Shown here one piece after another: positions 7,346 to 15,823 of a stretch of DNA of 64,000 nucleotides. Numbering within the stretch: the stretch's first letter is position 1; every line of letters starts with the position of its first letter. The notes under the pieces were generated by a model, which was given only the letters and a program-made list of their open reading frames with translations, did not search any database and was not told the origin of the DNA. The translations under genes and the position numbers were made by a program. Origin of the DNA: Duncaniella dubosii (GTDB lineage: Bacteria > Bacteroidota > Bacteroidia > Bacteroidales > Muribaculaceae); NCBI RefSeq assembly GCF_004803915.1, contig NZ_CP039396.1:1364001-1428000 (forward strand). The letters are read 5' to 3'.

Positions 7346-9397
7346 ATGAAACTTCTTCCTATCGCAGCTATCGCCATGACGCTTGCAGTTGCAACTACAG
7401 GATGTAAGCAGAACAAGACCGAGCATCTTGCCAGTCTTAATGTCGCTTACATGGACACGACAGTCGCTCCCGGCGCAGACTTCTACACCTATGTCAACAA
7501 AGGTTGGATGGATGCCAATCCTCTTACCGCCGAACATGCCCGCTACGGACAGTTCGACATTCTCAATGATTCATCAGAAACCCGTGTGCGCAATCTAATC
7601 CAGAATCTCGGTGCGTCAAACCCGGAGGAGGGAAGCGTTGCCTATAAGGTCTGGACTGTATACTCGCAGGCAATGGACACAGCGCGCCGCAACGCTGAGG
7701 GTGCCAAACCGATTCTTGCCGACCTTAAGAAAATCGAGGATACTCCACATGAAGGCATGGAAGATCTTTTCCTCTGGATGCACGGCAACTACGCAAGCCC
7801 GTTCTTCGGAGCCGGCCCGATGGAGGATCTGATGAACTCAACTGTATATGCCATGTATGTCTCTGGCGGTGGCATGGGTCTTGGTGACCGTGACTACTAT
7901 CTGCTCAACGACGAACGCAATACTGCAGTGCGCAATGCCTACAAGAAGCTTATAGCCACTCAGATGCAGAATGCCGGATATACAGAGGCTGATGCTAACC
8001 GCATCATGTCCAATGTCATGAAGATAGAGACCGCTATCGCAGACTCAGCTATGACACGCGAGGAAAGCCGCGATATCCCCCGCATGTATAATCCACGTAC
8101 TTTCGCCCAGCTTAAGGAATCATATCCGGCCATCAACTGGGACCGTTTCTTCATTGAGACAATGGAAATCGCTTCGCCTGATTCAGTGATTGTCACCGAC
8201 CCGAAGAGCATGGCGCAGGCCAACAAGCTTATGAGTTCTCTCAGTGACCGCGAAATTAAGGACTACTATCTCTGGAAGTATGTGAGTCAGGCTTCGTCTA
8301 AGCTCAGTGATGATTTCACCAATGCCAATTTCGAATTCTCGAAAGTGATGAGCGGTGTTCAGGAACTCCGTCCGCTCTGGAAACGCGCGCTTGATGCGAC
8401 CGAAGGTGCTCTCGGTGAGGCAGTCGGTGAACTTTATGTAGAGAAATATTTCCCCGCAAGTTCAAAGGAATATATGCTCGGACTTGTTGAAAATCTCCGT
8501 ACAGCCCTCGGAAAGCATATTGCCAACCTTGACTGGATGAGTGATTCGACCAAGGCTCGCGCACAGGAGAAACTTGCCGCATTCACTGTGAAAATCGGTT
8601 ATCCCGACAAGTGGAAAGACTACACTTCAATGGAAATCGATCCCAAGCTTAGCTACTATGACAACATGCACAATGTGTCGATGTGGCATCAGCGTGACAT
8701 CTATTCCAAGTGGGGCAAGCCTGTTGACCGTACCGAGTGGGGCATGACTCCTCAGACTGTGAATGCCTACTACAATCCTCTTGCCAACGAAATCGTATTC
8801 CCTGCTGCCATCCTTCAGGCTCCTTTCTTTGATCCGAATGCTTCTGACGCTGAGAACTATGGCGGTATCGGTGTGGTTATCGGCCATGAGATGACCCACG
8901 GTTTTGATGATCAGGGCCGTAATTTCGATGCTAACGGCAATATGATCAACTGGTGGACAGAGGCTGATGCCAAGGCGTTCGAAGAGAAAACCAAGGGTCT
9001 TATCGCTCAGTTCGACGAGGTTGAAGTGCTTCCCGGCGTTCACGCCAACGGTCAGTATACTCTCGGTGAGAATATTGCAGATCAGGGAGGTCTTCGTGTG
9101 GCAATGACTGCATTCCTTGATGCTCAGGCCAAGAAGGGTGTTGACGTTAACTCTCAGGAGGCTCTTATCGACGGTTTCACTCCTGCACAGGTGTTCTATA
9201 TGAACTATGCGAATCTCTGGGCCAACAATATCCGCGATGAAGAAATCCGCTCGCTTACCACCGGCGACGTGCATTCTCTTGGCAAGAACCGTGTAAATGT
9301 TACTCTACGCAACATCGCTCCCTTCTTTGAAGCTTTCGGCATTACAGAGGAGCAGCCGATGTTCCGTCCTGAAGCTGAACGTATCGTTATATGGTAA
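7346..9397 (+). CDS. M13 family zinc metallopeptidase lipoprotein (PepO-like)
   Basis: 683 residues. A lipoprotein signal ends in ATTGC (Cys20), so the enzyme is probably tethered in the cell envelope. The M13 zinc site is intact: HEMTH near residues 513-517 in VIGHEMTHGFDDQGRNFD and ENIADQGGL near 574, the third ligand motif. The usual N-terminal M13 domain begins with APGADFYTYVNKGWMD. Length is normal for neprilysin/PepO-type oligopeptidases, which cut peptides of limited size. It stands alone, convergent with manA, with a shared hairpin between them. Confidence 0.95.
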   Translation: MKLLPIAAIAMTLAVATTGCKQNKTEHLASLNVAYMDTTVAPGADFYTYVNKGWMDANPLTAEHARYGQFDILNDSSETRVRNLIQNLGASNPEEGSVAYKVWTVYSQAMDTARRNAEGAKPILADLKKIEDTPHEGMEDLFLWMHGNYASPFFGAGPMEDLMNSTVYAMYVSGGGMGLGDRDYYLLNDERNTAVRNAYKKLIATQMQNAGYTEADANRIMSNVMKIETAIADSAMTREESRDIPRMYNPRTFAQLKESYPAINWDRFFIETMEIASPDSVIVTDPKSMAQANKLMSSLSDREIKDYYLWKYVSQASSKLSDDFTNANFEFSKVMSGVQELRPLWKRALDATEGALGEAVGELYVEKYFPASSKEYMLGLVENLRTALGKHIANLDWMSDSTKARAQEKLAAFTVKIGYPDKWKDYTSMEIDPKLSYYDNMHNVSMWHQRDIYSKWGKPVDRTEWGMTPQTVNAYYNPLANEIVFPAAILQAPFFDPNASDAENYGGIGVVIGHEMTHGFDDQGRNFDANGNMINWWTEADAKAFEEKTKGLIAQFDEVEVLPGVHANGQYTLGENIADQGGLRVAMTAFLDAQAKKGVDVNSQEALIDGFTPAQVFYMNYANLWANNIRDEEIRSLTTGDVHSLGKNRVNVTLRNIAPFFEAFGITEEQPMFRPEAERIVIW

Positions 9398-9440
9398 CAG
9401 TAACTGTATCCACCGACGGGTACAGCATCAATTGAAATAA

Positions 9441-9497
9441 AAATAACAGATTTTCTTTTGGTCATGGACTGCAGGAAAATCTGTTATTTTTTTATTT
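9441..9497. terminator. bidirectional terminator between the M13 peptidase gene and manA
   Basis: AAATAACAGATTTTC (9441-9455) pairs perfectly with GAAAATCTGTTATTT (9475-9489). A run of Ts follows on the plus strand and As precede it, so it can end both convergent transcripts. Confidence 0.8.
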
Positions 9498-9518
9498 GAG
9501 CTTTACGTTATTAACGTA

Positions 9519-10493
9519 TCATGCTTGTATCGAAAGGAGATTGGCTTTGCCGGTTACAGTGATTGAGCGCAGGGTTGCCGGGAAGAGGAGTGTCTCACCT
9601 CGTTTGATATTCAGAGTCTGTCTGTCAGAGTCATTGTTATCGGTGGAACTGCTTATCTCTGCCTCGCCATCAAGACACATTACAATCGTGAACGATTCGC
9701 GTGTATGCGGAAGCTCGATGATTTCACTGTCTTTAGATTTGATGTTGTCTACGATGAAATAATTACAGTCAGCCAGAAGCGAGCCTTCCGGATTGGAACG
9801 GTAGTCGGGGTAGACAGTATAGTCAATCGCATCGCGGGCTTCGGCGGTGTGAAGCTGACGAGGATTGCCATCTTTGTCACGGCGGTCATAGTCGTAGATA
9901 CGATAAGTGATGTCGCTTGTCTCCTGAATTTCCGCGAGAAGATTGCCTGCGCCTATGGCGTGGATACGTCCGGCCGGAAGAAAGAATGTGTCGCCGGGTG
10001 CGGAATCGTAGGCCGCGATAACATCCATGATGCTGTTGTCGGCCACGCGTCGTTCATAATCTTCGGGCGTAGTCTTTTCTTTTAGTCCGACATAGATTTT
10101 TGCACCGGGCGCGGTGTCTATGACGTGCCACATCTCGGTTTTTCCGGGACAATGATGACGTTTTTGGGCAAGGGCATCGTCAGGATGTACCTGAACAGAG
10201 AGGTCGTCGCAGGCATCAATGAGTTTGATAAGAAGAGGGAAATTCACTCCAAACTGACGGTAGATTGCCTCTCCGACAAGTTCGGCTCCGTATTCATTGA
10301 TAAGTTCTGTTAGTTTTTTCCCTTTGAGCGGACCACGGTCGACAACAGAAACATGTCCGGGTACGGCTGAGATTTCCCAGCTTTCGCCTATACATGTCTG
10401 GTCGGTGGCAATTCCTTTGAACGGGGCTATACGCTCCCCTCCCCAGATCACAGATTTGAGGTAGGGTGCGAAATGCAGCACTTGAGTAAACAT
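9519..10493 (-). CDS. manA: mannose-6-phosphate isomerase, class I
   Basis: 324 residues of the short, cupin-type I isomerase. Zinc-binding features are visible: VQVHPDD, KTEMWHV and the histidine in PAGRIHAIG. The start MFTQVLHFAPYLKSVIWGG is the normal N-terminus. The enzyme interconverts mannose-6-phosphate and fructose-6-phosphate, feeding GDP-mannose or mannose catabolism. It is the last gene of a minus-strand run rdgB-porZ-hypothetical-manA, 80 bases after the preceding gene. Confidence 0.94.
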   Translation of the reverse strand: MFTQVLHFAPYLKSVIWGGERIAPFKGIATDQTCIGESWEISAVPGHVSVVDRGPLKGKKLTELINEYGAELVGEAIYRQFGVNFPLLIKLIDACDDLSVQVHPDDALAQKRHHCPGKTEMWHVIDTAPGAKIYVGLKEKTTPEDYERRVADNSIMDVIAAYDSAPGDTFFLPAGRIHAIGAGNLLAEIQETSDITYRIYDYDRRDKDGNPRQLHTAEARDAIDYTVYPDYRSNPEGSLLADCNYFIVDNIKSKDSEIIELPHTRESFTIVMCLDGEAEISSSTDNNDSDRQTLNIKRGETLLFPATLRSITVTGKANLLSIQA

Positions 10494-10573
10494 GTGTCAA
10501 TAAAGATTTATAAAAACTATTGGAAACGTGGGGTAGGAGAGGAGATATGAGAATGCGTGTGTTGAGCTGTCAA

Positions 10574-11098
10574 TCAGAGCATCCGCAGAGCTTCCAGCAA
10601 TTCGAGTGTGTCGAGGCGTGAAAGAGAGCGGCGCTTCAGGAGTGTCGCTGCAAAGTCATGGGCCACGGACTGGACTCCGCGATGAGTGAAGACTCGGTTG
10701 AGGTAAGAGAAATTCTTGTCAAAAAGACGGTCGATCTCATCGTCGTCAAGCGAACATGCCTCATGTCCTTCCTCGCGGGCAAAGTCGTGCAGGAAATCAT
10801 GAAGTTCCTGAGGAAGCTGCTGACGATCCTTGACCATGTGACGGCACATGAAATTCGACATGAGCATTCCAAGTCCGATGTTGTAGTTTTTCAACATCTG
10901 ATTCCATGCAGTCTTTGCTGACACTCCGGGATTGCCTGCGAAATAGAAGTCGGGTGACATGGCGACCATATCGTTTGGGTCGCAGTCAAGGGAAATTGAC
11001 GTGAGCATATCCTCGCCGTCAAAAATCATCAGACCGATGGCCATGCCTGTTGCGCCATAGCTTCGGTCGGTATCGTCGGTGTACTTCAGACTTTTCAT
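10574..11098 (-). CDS. conserved hypothetical protein
   Basis: 174 residues with no signal peptide or membrane segment. Recognisable conserved-looking stretches are YGATGMAIGLMIFDGEDMLTSI, MSPDFYFAGNPGVSAKTAWNQML and a C-terminal histidine/aspartate region SVAHDFAATLLKRRSLSRL. Proteins with this layout occur next to porZ in other Bacteroidales as far as I recall, but I do not know a function. It lies 59 bases after porZ and 80 bases before manA on the same strand. Confidence 0.8.
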   Translation of the reverse strand: MKSLKYTDDTDRSYGATGMAIGLMIFDGEDMLTSISLDCDPNDMVAMSPDFYFAGNPGVSAKTAWNQMLKNYNIGLGMLMSNFMCRHMVKDRQQLPQELHDFLHDFAREEGHEACSLDDDEIDRLFDKNFSYLNRVFTHRGVQSVAHDFAATLLKRRSLSRLDTLELLEALRML

Positions 11099-11157
11099 AT
11101 ATGAGCAGAATATAGTATCAAAACATCCCTACGGGGTTTAGGGTTCTAATTTAAGTT

Positions 11158-13620
11158 CTAATTAACAACAAGGATTTTGGCAACGACATCGCCTTGTGAG
11201 TCGGTCTCGGAACTTACGGAGGCGAATACATAGTAGACTCCGCTTTTGACGCGTGCTCCGTTCATTGTGCATCCGTCCCATGTCGCCATGCCTCCCTGCG
11301 ATGTGGTCTGGTAGACGAGGTGCATGCCTGAATCCATAATCTTGACAAGCGACTCATCCATAAGGCCCCGGATTGTGATAATCCCGGTATAGTCAGGGGT
11401 GACGGGATTGGGATAGGCAATCACATCGGAATAATCCGGCCGTGAAGGAGATGCGGTCGACGAATATTCGTAAAGACCGTTGAGAGTCGAGATAAAAATT
11501 GAATTAGAACTTGGATCGACATAAATGTCCGTGATGCAGTTGGTCGGGAGAGGAGAATTTGTCGTATTGAAATTCTCAATAATCTCATCGCCGTTTTCGC
11601 TTACGAGATATACGCCTGAGTCTTCGGTGGCAATCCATTTACGATTGGCGGCATCGACGGCTATGGCATATATTTTTTCAGTATCAAGCAGATAGTCGGC
11701 AAGATTAGTGCCGTCGTTTCTGGGGACTTTGAGACGGTTGATGCGGAAATCAGATGAAAAGACATTGGCAGGATTTGTTATTTCAAATATACCCTCGGTA
11801 GTACCGGCCCATACGCGTCCGCGCTGATCCTCGGTAAAACATAGGATATAGTCAGGTGAAAATGTCTTTCCGTCCTGATCTGTCAGTGATGAGATGACAA
11901 GGGCGGTGTCATCGGATGGATCTGTGATGGAACTGCCATAATATAAAGCAGAGAAACCTTGTTTAGCCTCTGCATCCGACATGAATATGGCCGGAATTTT
12001 GCTGCACTGGTGCATTACAATGTCGCGCTGCCAGATTGTGCCTCCCATGTCAAGCCCTATCCAGTCTTCCTTGGTTATAGTCGAAGGGTCTTTACGGCGT
12101 TTATCAGCCGGAAGAACAATCAGAGGTGGCCAAGTCTTGTCTTCTGTATAGACACCGACCAGCAGGTTTCCATGTTTGTCAAATTGTGCGGTGCTGGGTC
12201 TCCATGCCCAGTTTGCATTTTTGTTTATCAGAGAGTTCTCGTCAAATTTTCCGATTTGCCGTCCGTCTTTGACAACGTAGATACCTTCTATGCCGGAGCC
12301 TATATAGTGGATGGAATTGTCATCGGGATCTTCGAGCAGAAAGGTCGGTGAGAAAATATAGTCTCCTTTGTTGCGACGGCCATTGGTTGACGCAGATGAT
12401 TTGAAAGTCAGACCTTCGGTGGCTTCGATGTCTGCCACGTTTCCGTCTTCAATCATGTTGCCTGAAAAAATCAGCTCAAGGAAATCACCGTTTCCGACCG
12501 CAAAATGAGCGCTCATTCCGTGGTTGGCGACCATGAAGCCACGGTTGTCGGTCAAAGGGATTATGTGTGATATATCTGAGAATGTGGTGGCATCCGTCGG
12601 ACGGTATCTGTCGCGCATGACGGTCAGTGAACCGTTGTCTTCAAGCTTGTAATTGGCCAGACCGGTTGCATCTGCGGCCCAGAGAGATTTTGGTCCGTCG
12701 ATGGTTGAAATTGCGTTGTTCATCAACGGCTCGGGCAGGGATATGGCTTGTGTCTGTGTCCAAGGAGCTGTGAAATGAAGGAGCTTTCCATCGGCAATGG
12801 CATAGGCCCCGTTGTCGACCGTAAAGATAGAACTTGTGTTCGTGACGGGAGTCTCTTCCAGAGAGGCGCTTCGGTTGTTGGCTGCGATTGAGAGATGATA
12901 GAGTTTCTTGTTGTTACAGTAGACTGCAAAGTGTGTGTCGCCCGACGGGTCATTGTTGCCTAAAGGAACGAAACCCTTGGGTTCTGAGAATATTTGGACA
13001 AGAAATGTGAACTTGTCAATGGTGTGATGCTGCCCGTTTTTAGGCGATGTGGTGACATAATATGTCCATTCGCGAGGATTAGTCACGAGGATTATGTTGT
13101 CGGGTGTCAGGCCGATACTTCTCACGTTGACGTTGAAAATGCCTGATTCGTCGACTTCAAAGGTACTATCGTTGTATATTACAAAACCGAAAGATGTGGC
13201 GATATATATTTTCCCGTCATCGAATTTAACATCATTGATGGTTTTGCTGTCGACATTTGCATTTTTTATGTCAGGGAGATTGATGCGCTCCCCTTCATCG
13301 GGAATGATGTCGATGTTACCGTCCTCATATGTTGCAAGAAGATATTTTCGTTCGAAATTATAGAAAATATCCTTGATGCGGCCTCCTGCAATGTCTACTT
13401 TTGGCTCGAAAACGCGGCTTTCGTCGTTGGTCTTGTCATAGGAGTGAAGAGAGCCGGATGTTGCGAGATAGACAAATTGCGGTGTCTCGATCAGACGGTC
13501 GGGAATACCGAAGACCGGATAGACTTTCCAGCTGCCTGTGGCAAGCTGGGCATTTATGGCAGCCGGCAGAAGTGCGAGTAGCAATAGGGGCAGCTTTCGT
13601 AACATTAGAGTGATTTTCAA
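11158..13620 (-). CDS. porZ: type IX secretion system protein PorZ
   Basis: 820 residues. It has a signal peptide (LPLLLLALLPAAINAQ), then GSWKVYPVFGIPDRLIETPQFVYLATSGSLHSYD, the typical opening of the PorZ beta-propeller, followed by further propeller repeats such as RVWAGTTEGIFEI and KWIATEDSGVYLV. The C-terminal ~85 residues are a type IX sorting domain (YPNPVTPDYTGIITIRG to the end). In Porphyromonas PorZ is part of the cell-surface attachment complex that links cargo to A-LPS. Finding it indicates a working T9SS in this organism; other por genes are not in the window. rdgB is 66 bases upstream. Confidence 0.85.
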   Translation of the reverse strand: MKITLMLRKLPLLLLALLPAAINAQLATGSWKVYPVFGIPDRLIETPQFVYLATSGSLHSYDKTNDESRVFEPKVDIAGGRIKDIFYNFERKYLLATYEDGNIDIIPDEGERINLPDIKNANVDSKTINDVKFDDGKIYIATSFGFVIYNDSTFEVDESGIFNVNVRSIGLTPDNIILVTNPREWTYYVTTSPKNGQHHTIDKFTFLVQIFSEPKGFVPLGNNDPSGDTHFAVYCNNKKLYHLSIAANNRSASLEETPVTNTSSIFTVDNGAYAIADGKLLHFTAPWTQTQAISLPEPLMNNAISTIDGPKSLWAADATGLANYKLEDNGSLTVMRDRYRPTDATTFSDISHIIPLTDNRGFMVANHGMSAHFAVGNGDFLELIFSGNMIEDGNVADIEATEGLTFKSSASTNGRRNKGDYIFSPTFLLEDPDDNSIHYIGSGIEGIYVVKDGRQIGKFDENSLINKNANWAWRPSTAQFDKHGNLLVGVYTEDKTWPPLIVLPADKRRKDPSTITKEDWIGLDMGGTIWQRDIVMHQCSKIPAIFMSDAEAKQGFSALYYGSSITDPSDDTALVISSLTDQDGKTFSPDYILCFTEDQRGRVWAGTTEGIFEITNPANVFSSDFRINRLKVPRNDGTNLADYLLDTEKIYAIAVDAANRKWIATEDSGVYLVSENGDEIIENFNTTNSPLPTNCITDIYVDPSSNSIFISTLNGLYEYSSTASPSRPDYSDVIAYPNPVTPDYTGIITIRGLMDESLVKIMDSGMHLVYQTTSQGGMATWDGCTMNGARVKSGVYYVFASVSSETDSQGDVVAKILVVN

Positions 13621-13686
13621 TGGTTGGAGAGGTTAAAAGGATGATTTAATCTTGGAGAGGGATGTCGCGGGAGATGACGGGACATC

Positions 13687-14268
13687 TCAGTCTACAGTCT
13701 GCAGATAGGCCATGAGTTTTTCTGTTGCTCTTCCACGATGGCTGATGGCATTTTTGGCATCGGCACTCATTTCGGCAAAACTCATGTCGCTTTCATCCGG
13801 CTGGAAAACCGGGTCGTATCCGAATCCGTCCGCACCGTGTGGTTCGGTGAGGATTCTGCCTTCCACCTGTCCCTCGAATGTCGTTTCGACTCCGTTAAGG
13901 ATAAGAGCGATGACTGTGACAAACCGTGCGCGGCGGTCGGTGATGCCCTGAAGATTTTTCAACAGCAGTGACATGTTGGCCACGCTGTCGTGACCGGGAC
14001 CGGCATATCTGGCTGAATACACACCGGGCGCACCGTCAAGGGCGTTTACCATAAGACCTGTGTCGTCGGCAAAACAATCATAGCCGTAATGCTGTTTCAC
14101 ATAACGGGCCTTCATGATGGCATTTCCTTCGAGTGTGTCGGCGGTTTCGGGAATATCGTCCTCACAGCCAATCTCTTTTAATGACAATATACGGAACTTT
14201 CCACCGAAGATACGGCGGATTTCCTCAAGTTTGTGGGAATTATTTGTTGCGAATACTATATCTTGCAT
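13687..14268 (-). CDS. rdgB: non-canonical purine NTP pyrophosphatase (RdgB/HAM1)
   Basis: 193 residues from the ATG at 14268. The family signature is complete: [17 protein letters not shown] at the start, [25 protein letters not shown] in the middle and [32 protein letters not shown] near the end. The enzyme hydrolyses dITP, XTP and similar nucleotides to keep them out of DNA and RNA. The frame is open to 14349 but the extra 27 residues have no family counterpart. It heads the minus-strand run with porZ and is divergent from the dcw cluster. Confidence 0.95.
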   Translation of the reverse strand: MQDIVFATNNSHKLEEIRRIFGGKFRILSLKEIGCEDDIPETADTLEGNAIMKARYVKQHYGYDCFADDTGLMVNALDGAPGVYSARYAGPGHDSVANMSLLLKNLQGITDRRARFVTVIALILNGVETTFEGQVEGRILTEPHGADGFGYDPVFQPDESDMSFAEMSADAKNAISHRGRATEKLMAYLQTVD

Positions 14269-14467
14269 ATTAATTATAAACGTATTCAGTATTTTAATAT
14301 TGCTCATAGCTTTTAATTTTATGGGAATGTCGCATCTTATGGCTGTCACAATGGCTTTAGGCAGATTTGCATTTGTAAATTTAGCCGATAGGCTTGGTGT
14401 GTCTGATTGTCAGGTGTTTAATGTGATAAGAATAAATTGTGAAAAAAAGTGTGGTTTTTATGCTGTT

Positions 14468-14475
14468 TAGTTTTG
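14468..14475 (+). promoter_or_regulatory. -7 promoter element for the dcw cluster
   Basis: TAGTTTTG fits TAnnTTTG and lies 51 bases before the rsmH start; no convincing upstream TTG at 19-21 bases. Confidence 0.35.
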
Positions 14476-14526
14476 TAAATTTTTGTAATTTTACACCCTC
14501 TAAACTATCCCTTGCAAGTAAATCCT

Positions 14527-15441
14527 ATGGCTGAAGAAGTTTACCATATTCCTGCGCTGCTCCCCGAAACAATTGAAGCCCTTGACATCCATCCCGGTGG
14601 CATATATGTCGATGCGACATTTGGAGGAGGCGGACATTCTCGCGCTATAATGGAACGACTCGATGCTGTAGCCGGAGGGCATCTCTATTCGTTTGATCAG
14701 GATGAGGATGCGGTGAAGCGGGCACCGGCCGACGACCGTTTTACTATGGTCTATTCCAATTTCCGTTTTATCACAAACTTCATGCGTTACTACGATGTGG
14801 ACGGTGTCGACGGGATATTGGCCGACCTTGGAGTGTCGTTTCATCATTTCGATGATACCGAACGAGGGTTTTCCTTCCGATTCAACGGACCGCTTGATAT
14901 GCGCATGAACCGTCAGGCACCACATTCGGCCGCTGATCTTGTCAACACTCTGCCGGAGGAGAAAATCGCCGACATTCTCTACATTTACGGCGAACTGAAG
15001 CAAAGCCGGGCAATGGCGCGTTCGATTGCCAGAGCCCGGCAGTCGTCTCCCCTGACAACGATCGGACAGCTTGTCGAGTGCGTGAAACCTCACATCGACC
15101 CGAGAAAGGAGAAAAAGGAACTTGCCCAGATTTTTCAGGCTCTCCGTATTGAAGTCAATGATGAAATGGGCGCTCTGAAAGACCTGCTGCAAGGGGCGAT
15201 GGAAGTTCTGAAACCGGGTGGACGGCTTGCTGTGATTACATATCACAGTCTTGAAGACCGTCTGGTGAAGAATTTTATGAAAACCGGCGATTTTGTCGGA
15301 AAAGCCGATAAGGACTTTTTTGGCAAAATCAATGCTCCGCTCAAACCGCTCGGCAACAAACCGATAGTCCCTGATGCCGGTGAAATAGAGCGTAATCCCC
15401 GCTCACGCAGTGCAAAGCTCCGCGTAGCGCTCAAATTATAG
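14527..15441 (+). CDS. rsmH: 16S rRNA (cytosine1402-N4)-methyltransferase
   Basis: 304 residues starting MAEEVYHIPALLPETIEAL. The SAM site VDATFGGGGHSRAIME and the downstream YFSFDQDEDA-type motif (here YSFDQDEDA), GILADLGVSFHHFD and GGRLAVITYHSLEDR identify RsmH (MraW). A TTG at 14512 would extend the frame by five residues, but the ATG at 14527 matches the family start. It is the first gene of the dcw cluster here; mraZ, which usually precedes it, is absent and rdgB is divergent instead. Confidence 0.95.
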   Translation: MAEEVYHIPALLPETIEALDIHPGGIYVDATFGGGGHSRAIMERLDAVAGGHLYSFDQDEDAVKRAPADDRFTMVYSNFRFITNFMRYYDVDGVDGILADLGVSFHHFDDTERGFSFRFNGPLDMRMNRQAPHSAADLVNTLPEEKIADILYIYGELKQSRAMARSIARARQSSPLTTIGQLVECVKPHIDPRKEKKELAQIFQALRIEVNDEMGALKDLLQGAMEVLKPGGRLAVITYHSLEDRLVKNFMKTGDFVGKADKDFFGKINAPLKPLGNKPIVPDAGEIERNPRSRSAKLRVALKL

Positions 15442-15481
15442 ATATCCATAACGCTAACTCTCAACTCAAAAAACATAAGAA

Positions 15482-15823
15482 GTGGCAACACGAACAGTCA
15501 AAGCCTCAAGGCGTCCGTCTTTACTATCCCGTATGTTCAGGGGGCAGATATTGTCGAGCGACTTTTTCGCCCGTCACTGGCTTCCGGTGGTTCTCGGCGT
15601 GGTGGTTGCGATGGTCTATATAACGACAAAGTACACCTGTCAGACCAACATGGAAAAAATCGCAGAACTTGAACGGAAACTCGAGATAGTCAACAACGAA
15701 AAGTCGAGAGAACGCAGTGCTTTCATGGGGCGCATCCGAGAGACGTCGATGCAGCAGATGGTAGATTCACTGCATCTCAATCTAAAAGTTCAGGCCCAGC
15801 CACCCTATAAGATTCCAAAATAG
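15482..15823 (+). CDS. ftsL: FtsL-like cell division protein
   Basis: 113 residues with a GTG start. A basic N-terminal tail is followed by one membrane helix (WLPVVLGVVVAMVYITTKY, about 35-53) and a coiled-coil-like periplasmic segment (KIAELERKLEIVNNEKSRERS). Size, topology and position between rsmH and the PBP gene are those of FtsL, which recruits FtsW/FtsI to the division site. Sequence similarity in this family is weak, so the call rests on context. The stop codon overlaps the GTG start of the next gene by one base (TAGTG), indicating coupled translation. Confidence 0.85.
   Translation: MATRTVKASRRPSLLSRMFRGQILSSDFFARHWLPVVLGVVVAMVYITTKYTCQTNMEKIAELERKLEIVNNEKSRERSAFMGRIRETSMQQMVDSLHLNLKVQAQPPYKIPK

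Noticed and set aside
14500..15246. Long open frame (248 codons) on the minus strand opposite rsmH
   Set aside because: Shadow of a certain gene; no family features and no promoter.
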